35,683 bases of DNA from NCBI GenBank assembly GCA_964473355.1, contig CAYYOS010000004.1, forward strand, positions 1-35,683. The letters run 5' to 3'. The notes beneath the pieces were generated by a model. The model saw only the letters and a program-made list of their open reading frames with translations, made no database searches and was not told the DNA's origin. Positions 1 through 8,232 of this stretch are shown here, piece by piece. Every line of letters starts with the position of its first letter. Position 1 is the stretch's first letter. The stretch is from CAYYOS01 sp964473355. GTDB lineage: Bacteria; Pseudomonadota; Gammaproteobacteria; Burkholderiales; REEB80. A program made the translations under genes and the position numbers.

Positions 1-42
1 TAAAGTTTCCTAATGGATTCGCGAGCTGACTGGCGTTTAAAT

Positions 43-1014
43 TTAACCGTTCGGCGGTAGAAAACGCAATGGGTCTACCGGTTTTCCCATGCGGCGAATT
101 TCAAAATGCAGCTTCACTTGATCCGCGTCGGTGTTACCCATCTCAGCAATTTTTTGGCCCTTAACGACGTTCTGACCTTCTTTAACTAAAATTTGGCTGT
201 TATGGGCGTAAGCACTTAAGAAAGTTTTGTTGTGTTTAATTATGATCAATTTGCCATAGCCCCTTAGGCCAGCGCCGCTGTAAACCACTTTCCCTGGCGC
301 AGAGGCATAAACCGGCTGACCGGATTTGCCCGCGATATCTATCCCTTTTAAATTGGAATTTTCTTGAAATGTTCCAACCATTTTTCCGGTGACCGGCCAT
401 GCCCATTCAACGTCATCCTCGTTCGCGACCCCAGTTTTTTCTGCTGCTTTATCCTCCGGGGTAGACGGTTTTACCGCGGCTGTGTCGGGTTTAATGGGCG
501 GCGGGGTCCCGCTGTCCTTTTCGATTTGCAGCAGCGCCTGGTCCGAATACTTCAGCTTCATGCCTTTGGGGTGGGTCTTTAACAACGGATCATTTTTTAT
601 CGGTGCGGGTCCAAGAGGGGCTTCCGCCGTGGTTTTCGCAGTGGGTTTTGCGATCACCTTAGGAACAACGCCGCTAGGCGGTAAGACGCTTAACACTTGG
701 CCAATTTTGATGATGAACGGCGCCTCTATATTGTTCCATGCTGCCACCTCTCTATAGTCGTGGCCATGCTCGAGCGCGATGGAATATAAGGTGTCCCCTT
801 TTTTAACGGTATACGTGGACGGGCGTGTATCCACCACCGGGGGCAACTCGCGAACCTGCGGAGCAGGGGTGGTAATTGCCGGTTGGGTAACAACCGCGCT
901 TTTGGCGGCGGGGGGAGCTGGTTTAGGGGTGCTCGCGCATCCCGCAAATAAAATCAGGATGCTAACCAGCACAAATTTGCGCAGATAATTAGGTGCGTGA
1001 ACGAAAGTCGTCAT
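43..1014 (-). CDS. nlpD: Murein hydrolase activator, NlpD-type lipoprotein
   Basis: Outer-membrane or periplasmic lipoprotein that activates cell-wall amidases during division. The 323-residue product has a lipobox ending at Cys26 (LFAGC), a Pro/Ala-rich linker, a LysM peptidoglycan-binding domain at about 67-111 (YTVKKGDTLYSIA) and a C-terminal LytM/M23 domain from about 205. The M23 domain is degenerate as in E. coli NlpD: the first zinc site reads LKGIDIAG instead of HxGxD, although LHFEIR remains. It is therefore probably an activator and not itself a hydrolase. The ATG overlaps the pcm stop as ATGA, so it is the last visible gene of surE-pcm-nlpD. rpoS is the usual next gene and would lie beyond the left edge. 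Confidence 0.93.
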   Translation of the reverse strand: MTTFVHAPNYLRKFVLVSILILFAGCASTPKPAPPAAKSAVVTQPAITTPAPQVRELPPVVDTRPSTYTVKKGDTLYSIALEHGHDYREVAAWNNIEAPFIIKIGQVLSVLPPSGVVPKVIAKPTAKTTAEAPLGPAPIKNDPLLKTHPKGMKLKYSDQALLQIEKDSGTPPPIKPDTAAVKPSTPEDKAAEKTGVANEDDVEWAWPVTGKMVGTFQENSNLKGIDIAGKSGQPVYASAPGKVVYSGAGLRGYGKLIIIKHNKTFLSAYAHNSQILVKEGQNVVKGQKIAEMGNTDADQVKLHFEIRRMGKPVDPLRFLPPNG

Positions 1015-1676
1015 GATAATTTCCCAGGTAACAAAGGAACAAATCTCACCCCTTCTAAAACCGTTTCGTGATACGCATTAGCGTCGCGCTCAATTAATAC
1101 TAACTTCTGTTCACTTACCCCCAAAGGGAGCAGCATGCGCCCACCCACCGCCAACTGTTCTTTTAATACATTGGGCACGTGGCTGGCGGCAGCGGAAATG
1201 ATAATACCATCAAACGGTGCGAATTCGGCAAGCCCGCCAAGGCCGTCCGCGTGCATCACTTTTACATTACTAATTTTAAGTTCGCGTAAGGTTTGCCGGG
1301 ATTTAATTTGTAAGGGCGCAATGCGTTCCAATGCGAAAACTTGCTTAGCAACTTGAGCCAAGATAGCCGCTTGATACCCGCAGCCCGAACCTATTTCTAA
1401 TACGCGTTGCAGCTCGCCTTTAGCTCGGAGTAGTTCGGTCATATGCGCCACAATAAAAGGACTGGAGATGGTTTGACCGTGGCCTATGGGTAAAGGGGCA
1501 TCTTCGTAGGCCCGGCTTGCCAGCGCCTCTTCTACAAAAATATGTCGGGGTACACTGCCCATAGCCGCTAAAACAACTTCATCTTTCACGCCCTCTGCAC
1601 GCAAACGTTCTACCATGCGCATCCGAGTGCGCGCAGAGGTCATGCCGATTCCGCTCATTCGCATACTCACAGCCAT
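1011..1676 (-). CDS. pcm: Protein-L-isoaspartate O-methyltransferase
   Basis: S-adenosylmethionine-dependent repair enzyme that methylates isoaspartyl residues in damaged proteins. The 221-residue product carries the family signature ALPIGHGQTISSPFIVAHMTELL-like segment near residues 62-85 and the SAM-binding loop VLEIGSGCGYQAA. The N-terminus has about 15 residues more than E. coli Pcm, with further Met codons at residues 5, 7 and 12, so the true start could be slightly downstream. The gene starts 4 bases after the surE stop and its TGA overlaps the nlpD ATG, which implies translational coupling in a stress-survival operon. Confidence 0.95.
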   Translation of the reverse strand: MAVSMRMSGIGMTSARTRMRMVERLRAEGVKDEVVLAAMGSVPRHIFVEEALASRAYEDAPLPIGHGQTISSPFIVAHMTELLRAKGELQRVLEIGSGCGYQAAILAQVAKQVFALERIAPLQIKSRQTLRELKISNVKVMHADGLGGLAEFAPFDGIIISAAASHVPNVLKEQLAVGGRMLLPLGVSEQKLVLIERDANAYHETVLEGVRFVPLLPGKLS

Positions 1677-1680
1677 GCGT

Positions 1681-2427
1681 TCACTTGTCCCACCATGTTT
1701 GTAAACTATCTAATAAGGCATATTGCGTAAGATCGATTTGCAGAGGCGTTATAGAAACGCATTGCTGTTGTAACGCAAAAAAATCCGTGCCTTCCCCTGC
1801 GTCCTGCGCCGCGCCCGCCGCACCTACCCAATATACGGTTTCTCCGCGAGGGTTAATTGATTTTAACACGGGCTCCGCCTTATGCCGACGACCTAGTCGC
1901 GTGATTTTTGTCCCGCGTAATTCTTCATATTTTATGTCTGGCACGTTGAGGTTAAGCAAAACCGGATGCGTAAACGGAGCTTTTTTCATGCGCCGCACGA
2001 TGTCCACTACTACGCGCGCAGCCGTTTCGTAGTAAGTGTTCTCGCAGCCCACCAACGATACTGCCAAGGCCGGAATACCGAGCAAATAGCCTTCCATGGC
2101 CGCCGCCACCGTTCCCGAATAAATCGTATCGTCCCCCATATTCGCGCCGTGATTGATCCCAGAAATAACAATATCAGGCAAAGCTTCGAGCATCCCTGTT
2201 ACCGCTAAATGCACGCAATCGGTGGGGGTGCCGTTGACATAAAAAAAGCCGCTGTCGCCGGACTGCCGCAACAAGAGTGGACGATCCAAGGTAAGGGAGT
2301 TACTGGACGCGCTGCGATCTCGCTCCGGCGCGACAACGGTCACGTCGCCTAACGGCTTAAGTGCTGACGCCAGGGCCGCCAAGCCGGGCGCGAAATAACC
2401 ATCGTCGTTGCTAAGTAGGATGCGCAT
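1681..2427 (-). CDS. surE: 5'/3'-nucleotidase SurE
   Basis: Metal-dependent nucleoside monophosphate phosphatase of the SurE family, 248 residues, the usual length. The start MRILLSNDDG contains the metal-binding Asp pair (D8, D9). Further family motifs are the TPTDCVHLA segment and SGINHGANMGDDTIYSGTV. It is the first gene of surE-pcm-nlpD, which is linked to stationary-phase survival in other proteobacteria. No strong Shine-Dalgarno is visible before the ATG, but the start is fixed by the conserved N-terminus. Confidence 0.96.
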   Translation of the reverse strand: MRILLSNDDGYFAPGLAALASALKPLGDVTVVAPERDRSASSNSLTLDRPLLLRQSGDSGFFYVNGTPTDCVHLAVTGMLEALPDIVISGINHGANMGDDTIYSGTVAAAMEGYLLGIPALAVSLVGCENTYYETAARVVVDIVRRMKKAPFTHPVLLNLNVPDIKYEELRGTKITRLGRRHKAEPVLKSINPRGETVYWVGAAGAAQDAGEGTDFFALQQQCVSITPLQIDLTQYALLDSLQTWWDK

Positions 2428-2659
<232 letters not shown>

Positions 2660-2734
2660 AAAGCCGCCAATTATAACTTAAAGTGGTAGCGCCCGTTATG
2701 TTATTAAGCTCGCTTGCTAATGAAAGCGAGAATT

Positions 2735-3118
2735 TTATGCCTCCAGCACAGCAAGTACATTAACAATGCCGTTGCGTAAAAAATCTAAATCAAACGTATC
2801 GGCCGGCATAGCCGCCGTTTCTCTTCCGGACTTGTCCACTACTTCGTCCAGCCTATTGCGTGCCCCGCTTATGGTAAAGCCTTGCTCATACAATAATTCG
2901 CGAATGCGCCGTACTAACAATACTTCATGGTGTTGGTAGTAGCGCCGATTGCCACGCCGCTTCACTGGCTTGAGTTGCGTAAATTCCTGTTCCCAATATC
3001 GCAGCACGTGCGGTTTTACACCACACAACTCACTCACTTCGCCGATGGTGAAATAACGCTTGGCAGGAATCGCGGGTAATGCGTTTTTAGCTGGATTTTC
3101 CGGCATAAGATTTTTCAA
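2735..3118 (-). CDS. MerR-family transcriptional regulator, ihfA-adjacent
   Basis: 127-residue DNA-binding protein with an N-terminal MerR winged helix (about residues 22-90: YFTIGEVSELCGVKPHVLRYWEQEF, then RRYYQ). The HTH is followed by a short tail with no Cys-based metal site, unlike metal-sensing MerR proteins. The type is nearly always found beside ihfA, and its effector is unknown. The start shown (MKNLMPEN) overlaps ihfA by 32 nt; an alternative ATG at 3106 shortens the overlap to 20 nt. Co-transcription with ihfA is very likely. Confidence 0.88.
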   Translation of the reverse strand: MKNLMPENPAKNALPAIPAKRYFTIGEVSELCGVKPHVLRYWEQEFTQLKPVKRRGNRRYYQHHEVLLVRRIRELLYEQGFTISGARNRLDEVVDKSGRETAAMPADTFDLDFLRNGIVNVLAVLEA

Positions 3119-3389
3119 CGAGCATTTTTAACTTTTGACTGGCGTGAAAAGTGACGACGCGGCGCGCGGTGATAGGAATTTCTTCTCCGGTTTTGGGGTT
3201 TCTGCCTGGGCGCTGGGGCTTGTCGCGAAGTTCAAAATTGCCAAACCCTGAAAGCTTCACGCCTTCGCCCCGTTGCAAAGATACGCGCACCTCCTCAAAA
3301 AAGGATTCCACCATGTCCTTGGCTTCTCGCTTATTAAGCCCTACTTTCTCAAACAACATATCGGCCAGTTCGGCTTTGGTAAGTGTCAT
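3087..3389 (-). CDS. ihfA: Integration host factor subunit alpha
   Basis: 100-residue DNA-bending protein of the HU/IHF family. It acts with IHF beta in recombination, replication and transcription. It starts MTLTKAELADMLFEKVGLNKREAK and contains the arm motif GRNPKTGEEIPI that inserts into the DNA minor groove. A good AGGAG site lies 5-6 nt before the ATG. It sits downstream of pheT, as in many proteobacteria, separated by a strong inverted repeat (3404-3502), and overlaps the merR-like gene. Confidence 0.97.
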   Translation of the reverse strand: MTLTKAELADMLFEKVGLNKREAKDMVESFFEEVRVSLQRGEGVKLSGFGNFELRDKPQRPGRNPKTGEEIPITARRVVTFHASQKLKMLVEKSYAGKSS

Positions 3390-3403
3390 AACTTCTCCTA
3401 TTC

Positions 3404-3502
3404 CAATTCGTAACTAAACGGTGACCAGATTTGGCTTTGCCAGTCCGGGCAACTGTCTCGGCTCACGGTTACGTTGGGCAACTTCCGTTTGGTTACGAAT
3501 TG
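3404..3502. repeat. 99-bp element with 18-bp terminal inverted repeats
   Basis: Left arm 3404-3421 (CAATTCGTAACTAAACGG) and right arm 3485-3502 (CCGTTTGGTTACGAATTG) match as inverted copies at 17 of 18 positions, with a 63-bp centre. The element fills almost the whole pheT-ihfA gap, so pheT-ihfA mRNA would form a long hairpin just upstream of the ihfA ribosome binding site. It could be a small MITE-like insertion or a processing/regulatory structure. No clear target duplication is seen. Confidence 0.75.
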
Positions 3503-3510
3503 AAATTCTC

Positions 3511-5859
3511 TTAGTTTCTGGGTGTCGCTCCGAATTTAGCTTCAAGTAGCTTCAACAACTGCACTTTTGTCGCTTCCACCATATCGTCAGTTAATGTTCC
3601 TTGAGTATCTTGCATACGCACACTAAATGCAAGACTTTTTTTATCTGAATCAATGCCTTTGCCACGATACATATCAAACAACAGCAACTTTGTGACATAA
3701 GGCAATGCCGCTTGGGACATAACATCCAGCATAGTTTGGACCTCGATTTTGCTGTCCACAATGACGGCAATATCTCGCCTTACCACCGGGAATTTAATGA
3801 TTTCCGAAAAATGGGGTAAAACGCGGTTGAGCAAAGGCGCCAATTCAAGCTCAAAGAGCATTGGCGCCTGACTCAAGTCATATTGCTGTTGCCACTTAGG
3901 ATGCAAGCGCCCTATAAACCCGATTTCTTGATTCCCCAACCAAACACGCGCGGTTTCTCCGGGCCGGCAAGCCGGATGTAAGCCTACCTTGAAAGTTAGC
4001 TGATTGGACAAGCCCAGCGCCTCGACATCTGCCTTAACATCAAAAAAATCAATCTCGCGGCTCGTCACGCCCCATTGCTCAGGAAACGCAGCCCCATAAC
4101 TTAAACCGGCGATCCGATAAGGTTGGTCGTCTAGCGCTAGAAAACAGCGGCCAATCTCGAACAGGCGCAAGCGCTCTTCCTTTTGGTTCACATTATTTTT
4201 TAAGGCATCAATCAAGCCACCTATTAAACTAGAGCGCATGACGCCCATATGGCCAGCGAGCGGATTTTGCAGCGCGATCGGTGCGCTATTCTCAGCAAAT
4301 TCTCGCTCCCAGGCATCACTGACAAAACTATAAGAAATAATTTCCTGATAATCCCTCCCCACCAACACATCACGCATATTTTGGGCCGTGTTAAGCGCTT
4401 CGGGTACGGGAAGCAGTGTCATCGCAGCTAAAGGTGGGGTCGCAGGAATATTGTCATAGCCGTAGAGCCGCGCCAATTCTTCTATCAGATCCACCTCGTG
4501 GATTAAATCAAAACGATAACTGGGAGGTAAAACTGAAAAACTTCCTGCGGCCTCGCTAAACTCAAGCTGGAGGCGGCTTAACAACGACTTTACGGTCGGC
4601 TGGTCTAGCGCCACGCCCAATATTTTCGCAGCCCGCTCGACTCTTAACGTGATAGCCGGCGTCTGTGGCAAGGTGTCGGCCACTTCCGAAATGGTATGGG
4701 GTAGTCCGCCGCAGATGTCATGTAGTAGCTGGGTGGCCCGCTCCATAGCAAGGCGCGGCAGATTAAAATCTACCCCGCGCTCGAAGCGATAAGCCGAATC
4801 CGAGGCCAGCCCAAGCTTACGTGCTTGGCCCGCGATAGCATTAGGCGCAAAAAAAGCGCTTTCCAAAAATATACTGGTAGTTCCATCGGAAACCGCGCTG
4901 GCTGCTCCGCCCATTATTCCTGCCACCGCCAACACGTTGGTTTCATCTGCTATGACTAGCACTTGTGGTGTCAACGCCACGGTTTGCTGATTTAATAATT
5001 GCACCGCTTCGCTCGCGCTAGCAAAACGGACAGTCACGGTCGTACCCATTTTCTCCAGATCAAAGGCATGCAAGGGCTGCCCTAATTCGAGCATCACGTA
5101 ATTGGTCACATCAACGATGGCGTTCACCGTTCTTAGCCCGCTACGAAGCAAGCGTTGCGTCATCCATGGCGGCGTTGCCGCCTTGGCATTTAGACCCCGA
5201 ATAATCCTACCGCAGTAACGCGGGCATGCCGCCTGCTCGGTTACCTTGACATTTAGGCTTTCAGCGCCGGTGGCGGTCATCGCTGCAATTTTTGGCGGAG
5301 TAAAGCTAGCGCCGGTAATGGCAGCGACTTCACGAGCAACGCCGAGCATACTTAAACAGTCACTTCGGTTAGGCGTAAGCTTAAGGGTAAAAATATGATC
5401 CGCTAAATCTAGATGTTCTTTTAAATCCAAGCCTATGACCGCATCCGGCGCCAACTCTAGTAATCCCGGCGCCGCTTCGGGCAAACCCAATTCTTTGGCC
5501 GAACAAAGCATCCCGAAAGATTCCACCCCGCGGACTTTAGCGGGTTTAACTTCCATACCGGGTAGCTTCGCACCAGGCAGCGCTAAGGGAAATTTGCCGC
5601 CCGCTCGCACATTGCTAGCACCACAAACGACTTGCAGCGGCTCGGCTTGACCCGCTTCCACGCGACACACATTAAGTCTATCCGCATTGGGGTGTTTTTC
5701 TACGCTTAAAACTTGCGCGACGACGACCGAGCTGAATCCCGCGCTTAAATCTTCAAGCGCTTCAACTTCTAAGCCGGCCATGGTTAACGCCTGCGCCAAC
5801 GCCATGCTAGATTCCTTTGTGTTGACGAATTCACGTAACCAATTGACTGAGACTTTCAT
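3511..5859 (-). CDS. pheT: Phenylalanyl-tRNA synthetase beta subunit
   Basis: Beta subunit of the (alpha-beta)2 enzyme that charges tRNA-Phe; it carries tRNA recognition and editing. From the ATG at 5859 the protein has 782 residues and begins MKVSVNWLREFVN, the family N-terminus. The frame also opens with a TTG nine bases earlier, which would add three residues, but the ATG fits the family better. Domains in order: an EMAP-type OB fold (about 40-150), B3/B4 editing, B5 and the C-terminal anticodon-binding domain (FPVVRRDIAVIVD onwards). It lies 48 nt after pheS. Confidence 0.96.
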   Translation of the reverse strand: MKVSVNWLREFVNTKESSMALAQALTMAGLEVEALEDLSAGFSSVVVAQVLSVEKHPNADRLNVCRVEAGQAEPLQVVCGASNVRAGGKFPLALPGAKLPGMEVKPAKVRGVESFGMLCSAKELGLPEAAPGLLELAPDAVIGLDLKEHLDLADHIFTLKLTPNRSDCLSMLGVAREVAAITGASFTPPKIAAMTATGAESLNVKVTEQAACPRYCGRIIRGLNAKAATPPWMTQRLLRSGLRTVNAIVDVTNYVMLELGQPLHAFDLEKMGTTVTVRFASASEAVQLLNQQTVALTPQVLVIADETNVLAVAGIMGGAASAVSDGTTSIFLESAFFAPNAIAGQARKLGLASDSAYRFERGVDFNLPRLAMERATQLLHDICGGLPHTISEVADTLPQTPAITLRVERAAKILGVALDQPTVKSLLSRLQLEFSEAAGSFSVLPPSYRFDLIHEVDLIEELARLYGYDNIPATPPLAAMTLLPVPEALNTAQNMRDVLVGRDYQEIISYSFVSDAWEREFAENSAPIALQNPLAGHMGVMRSSLIGGLIDALKNNVNQKEERLRLFEIGRCFLALDDQPYRIAGLSYGAAFPEQWGVTSREIDFFDVKADVEALGLSNQLTFKVGLHPACRPGETARVWLGNQEIGFIGRLHPKWQQQYDLSQAPMLFELELAPLLNRVLPHFSEIIKFPVVRRDIAVIVDSKIEVQTMLDVMSQAALPYVTKLLLFDMYRGKGIDSDKKSLAFSVRMQDTQGTLTDDMVEATKVQLLKLLEAKFGATPRN

Positions 5860-5907
5860 TCTATTCAATCATTTATATTGTATTTATGATGTGATTTACC
5901 AAGTTTT

Positions 5908-6927
5908 TTAAGTGAATTGGCGCAAAAAACGCAGGTCGCTCTCGAAAAATAAACGTAAATCATTAATGCCATAACGCAGCATCGCTAAGCGTTCCACCCC
6001 TAAGCCAAAAGCAAATCCAATATACTTCTCGCTATCTATGCCTACATGCGCAAACACGTTGGGATGCACCATGCCGCAACCCAATACTTCCAGCCAACCG
6101 CTCTGGCCGCACACCCGGCACCCTGTACCGCCGCACATAACGCAGCTTATATCGGCTTCCGCGGAAGGCTCGGTGAAAGGAAAAAATGAGGGGCGAAAGC
6201 GCACACGCAAATCCGCTTTTTCAAAAAAGCGTTGCAAGAAATCAATGAGCACGCCTTTCAATCCCGCGAAATTAACATTTTCGTCAACCCACAATCCTTC
6301 CACCTGATGAAACATTGGCGTATGGGTCACGTCCGAATCACAACGGTAGACTCGCCCCGGCGCGATAATTTTAAGCGGCGGCTGATGGTTTTCCATGTAG
6401 TGAATTTGCACGGGTGAAGTGTGCGTGCGCAGCACGTGGGTTTCGTCGATGTAAAACGTATCGTGCATTGCCCGTGCCGGATGGTGCGGCGGAATATTAA
6501 GCGCGGTGAAATTATAAAAATCGGTTTCGATTTCCGGGCCCTCGGCAACGTCAAAACCAATAGAGTGAAAGAGTTGTTCAATGCGTGCAAGGGTGCGGGT
6601 AACGGGATGCAAACGGCCCGGCATAATGCCCCTGCCGGGTAACGTGACATCCAACGCTGATTCCTGCAAACGGACTTCGAGCTCGGCTGCTGCCAATTGC
6701 GCGCGGCGCGCTACCAAGGCCGCTTCAACCTGGTCCTTAGCCTCATTAATAATTCCGCCGGCCGCACGGCGTTCCTCAGGCGCAAGCTTGCCTAAACCCT
6801 TTAAAAGCTCGCTGATCGCACCGTTTTTGCCTAAGTAGCGCGCCTTGGTATTTTCCACTTCCGCGGCATTGGCGCTCTGCGCTAGATCCTCCAGTGCTTT
6901 ATTAACAATATCTTGTATGTTATTCAT
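5908..6927 (-). CDS. pheS: Phenylalanyl-tRNA synthetase alpha subunit
   Basis: Catalytic alpha subunit, 339 residues, a class II synthetase. The N-terminal coiled-coil is at about 1-90. Motif 2 reads FRPSFFPFTEPSAEAD and motif 3 reads FGLGVERLAMLRYGI. A CxxC pair set (CVMCGGTGCRVCG) lies between them. There is no obvious Shine-Dalgarno before the ATG. Instead an intrinsic-terminator-like hairpin sits 7-29 nt upstream, which suggests attenuation control as known for enterobacterial pheST. Confidence 0.96.
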   Translation of the reverse strand: MNNIQDIVNKALEDLAQSANAAEVENTKARYLGKNGAISELLKGLGKLAPEERRAAGGIINEAKDQVEAALVARRAQLAAAELEVRLQESALDVTLPGRGIMPGRLHPVTRTLARIEQLFHSIGFDVAEGPEIETDFYNFTALNIPPHHPARAMHDTFYIDETHVLRTHTSPVQIHYMENHQPPLKIIAPGRVYRCDSDVTHTPMFHQVEGLWVDENVNFAGLKGVLIDFLQRFFEKADLRVRFRPSFFPFTEPSAEADISCVMCGGTGCRVCGQSGWLEVLGCGMVHPNVFAHVGIDSEKYIGFAFGLGVERLAMLRYGINDLRLFFESDLRFLRQFT

Positions 6928-6933
6928 TTAAAT

Positions 6934-6956
6934 AAAAAAGGAGGCGCAAGGCCTCC
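6934..6956 (-). terminator. Terminator/attenuator hairpin upstream of pheS
   Basis: Read on the minus strand, GGAGGC-CTTGC-GCCTCC is followed directly by TTTTTT, the shape of a rho-independent terminator in the 50-nt gap between rplT and pheS. An alternative pairing exists: CGCAAAGG just upstream can pair with CCTTGCG inside the loop side, and another GGAGGC at about 6970 competes for GCCTCC. These options are mutually exclusive, as expected of an attenuator. No Phe-rich leader peptide is visible in this short gap. Confidence 0.7.
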
Positions 6957-6977
6957 CTTTGCGTATGAAAGCCTCCG

Positions 6978-7337
6978 TTAACCTTCCATGTGGGCTTTAG
7001 CCTGCTCGGCTATTTTAGCAAACGCGCCTTTATCAAAGACCGCTAAGTCAGCCAGCACTTTACGGTCGATATTAATGGCGGCTTTTTTCAACCCGTTCAT
7101 GAGACGACTATAGGATAAACCTAATTCACGAGCGCCCGCGTTAATGCGGATAATCCATAGGGCACGAAACTGACGTTTTCTTTGGCGGCGATCCCGATAA
7201 GCGTATTGGCCGGCCTTCATGACCGCTTCTTTAGCGACGCGATAGACGTTTTTACGACGACCGCGATAGCCTTTGGCTAGCTCGATAATTTTTTTATGGC
7301 GGGCATGAGCGGTAACCCCACGTTTTACTCTAGACAT
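6978..7337 (-). CDS. rplT: 50S ribosomal protein L20
   Basis: 119-residue, strongly basic large-subunit protein, the usual size, with the signature RVKRGVTAHARHKKII and YAYRDRRQRKRQFRALWI. It binds 23S rRNA early in assembly and in other bacteria represses rpmI-rplT translation. It starts 12 nt after the rpmI stop, with an AGAGAGGAG ribosome binding site. Confidence 0.98.
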   Translation of the reverse strand: MSRVKRGVTAHARHKKIIELAKGYRGRRKNVYRVAKEAVMKAGQYAYRDRRQRKRQFRALWIIRINAGARELGLSYSRLMNGLKKAAINIDRKVLADLAVFDKGAFAKIAEQAKAHMEG

Positions 7338-7349
7338 GGCGGCTCCTCT

Positions 7350-7547
7350 CTATGCGTACGGCATCATGGCACGAATTTGGCGCATATCGGACTTTGCGAC
7401 CAGCGTGGTGCCACGTAGCTGACGTTTACGTTTGGTAGTTTTTTTGGTGAGGATGTGGCGCAAATTAGCGTGGCCGCGTTTAACGCCGCCACCGCCCAGC
7501 GAATTGAAACGCTTGGCAGCGCCACTCTTGGTTTTCATTTTAGGCAT
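7350..7547 (-). CDS. rpmI: 50S ribosomal protein L35
   Basis: 65-residue basic large-subunit protein starting MPKMKTKSGAAKRF, the standard L35 N-terminus and length. GGAG lies 6-7 nt before the ATG. It lies between infC and rplT, the near-universal order. A structured 130-nt leader separates it from infC. Confidence 0.98.
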   Translation of the reverse strand: MPKMKTKSGAAKRFNSLGGGGVKRGHANLRHILTKKTTKRKRQLRGTTLVAKSDMRQIRAMMPYA

Positions 7548-7574
7548 AAATACTCCGTTTTATTTTAAACCGCG

Positions 7575-7616
7575 TCAGGTGGGTTACTAATTTACGAGCA
7601 CCACTTGTAAACCTGA
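7575..7616 (-). promoter_or_regulatory. Candidate L20 autoregulatory leader before rpmI
   Basis: In the infC-rpmI gap, 7575-7579 (TCAGG) pairs with 7612-7616 (CCTGA) and 7591-7595 (TTTAC) pairs with 7607-7611 (GTAAA). Together they form a 10-bp stacked helix with an 11-nt one-sided bulge and an 11-nt loop, about 28 nt upstream of the rpmI start. L20 represses its operon through structured RNA in this gap in E. coli and Bacillus. Assignment to L20 here rests on position and foldability only. Confidence 0.45.
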
Positions 7617-7678
7617 TCACGCCTTGTTAGCTCATTTTTGAGCTTTTGCTGCTACTGCTTGGTTCTACTTCTTAGTTA

Positions 7679-8197
7679 CTACGCCTTCTTAGGCGATAAC
7701 ACCATCACCATTTGCCGGCCTTCCATGCGGGGAAATTGCTCTACTGCGCCGTAGGGCTCCAGATCGGCTTCCACTCTTTTTAACAACCGCAAACCAAATT
7801 CCTGATGAGTGACTTCCCTGCCGCGAAAACGTAAAGTCACTTTGGTTTTGTCACCTTCCTGCAAAAAGCGTATTAAGTTGCGTAGCTTAACCTGATAATC
7901 TTCGTGGTCGGTGCTAGGGCGGAACTTAACTTCCTTTACCAGAATTTGTTTTTGTTTAAGCTTGGCCTCGTGCTGCTTTTTGCTTTCCTTGTACTTAAAC
8001 TTGCCATAATCCATTAGGCGGCAAACGGGAGGCTGGGCTTGCGGGGCAATTTCAACTAGGTCCACTTCGGCTTCTTCGGCCATGGCTTTAGCCTCTGCCA
8101 GGCTTACTATTCCTATTTGCTCAGCATTAACACCTATCAAACGTATTTCTGTTGCCGTTATCTCTCCATTAATTCTAGATTCTTTTTCCTGTGCGAT
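7679..8197 (-). CDS. infC: Translation initiation factor IF-3, AUC start
   Basis: IF-3 binds the 30S subunit, checks start codon and initiator tRNA, and prevents early 50S joining. The ATG/GTG/TTG-limited frame begins only at a TTG (8140), inside the N-domain. Upstream codons continue in frame to an ATC at 8195-8197 and encode IAQEKESRINGEITATEIR, which includes the invariant IF-3 motif RINGEI. GGAGA lies 7 nt before the ATC and a stop lies two codons upstream. The 172-residue product is the normal IF-3 length. Rare AUU/AUC starts on infC underlie autoregulation in other bacteria. Confidence 0.95.
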   Translation of the reverse strand: MAQEKESRINGEITATEIRLIGVNAEQIGIVSLAEAKAMAEEAEVDLVEIAPQAQPPVCRLMDYGKFKYKESKKQHEAKLKQKQILVKEVKFRPSTDHEDYQVKLRNLIRFLQEGDKTKVTLRFRGREVTHQEFGLRLLKRVEADLEPYGAVEQFPRMEGRQMVMVLSPKKA

Positions 8198-8232
8198 AGT
8201 CTATTCTCCGTATGCGTGAGTCTTTAAGTAAC

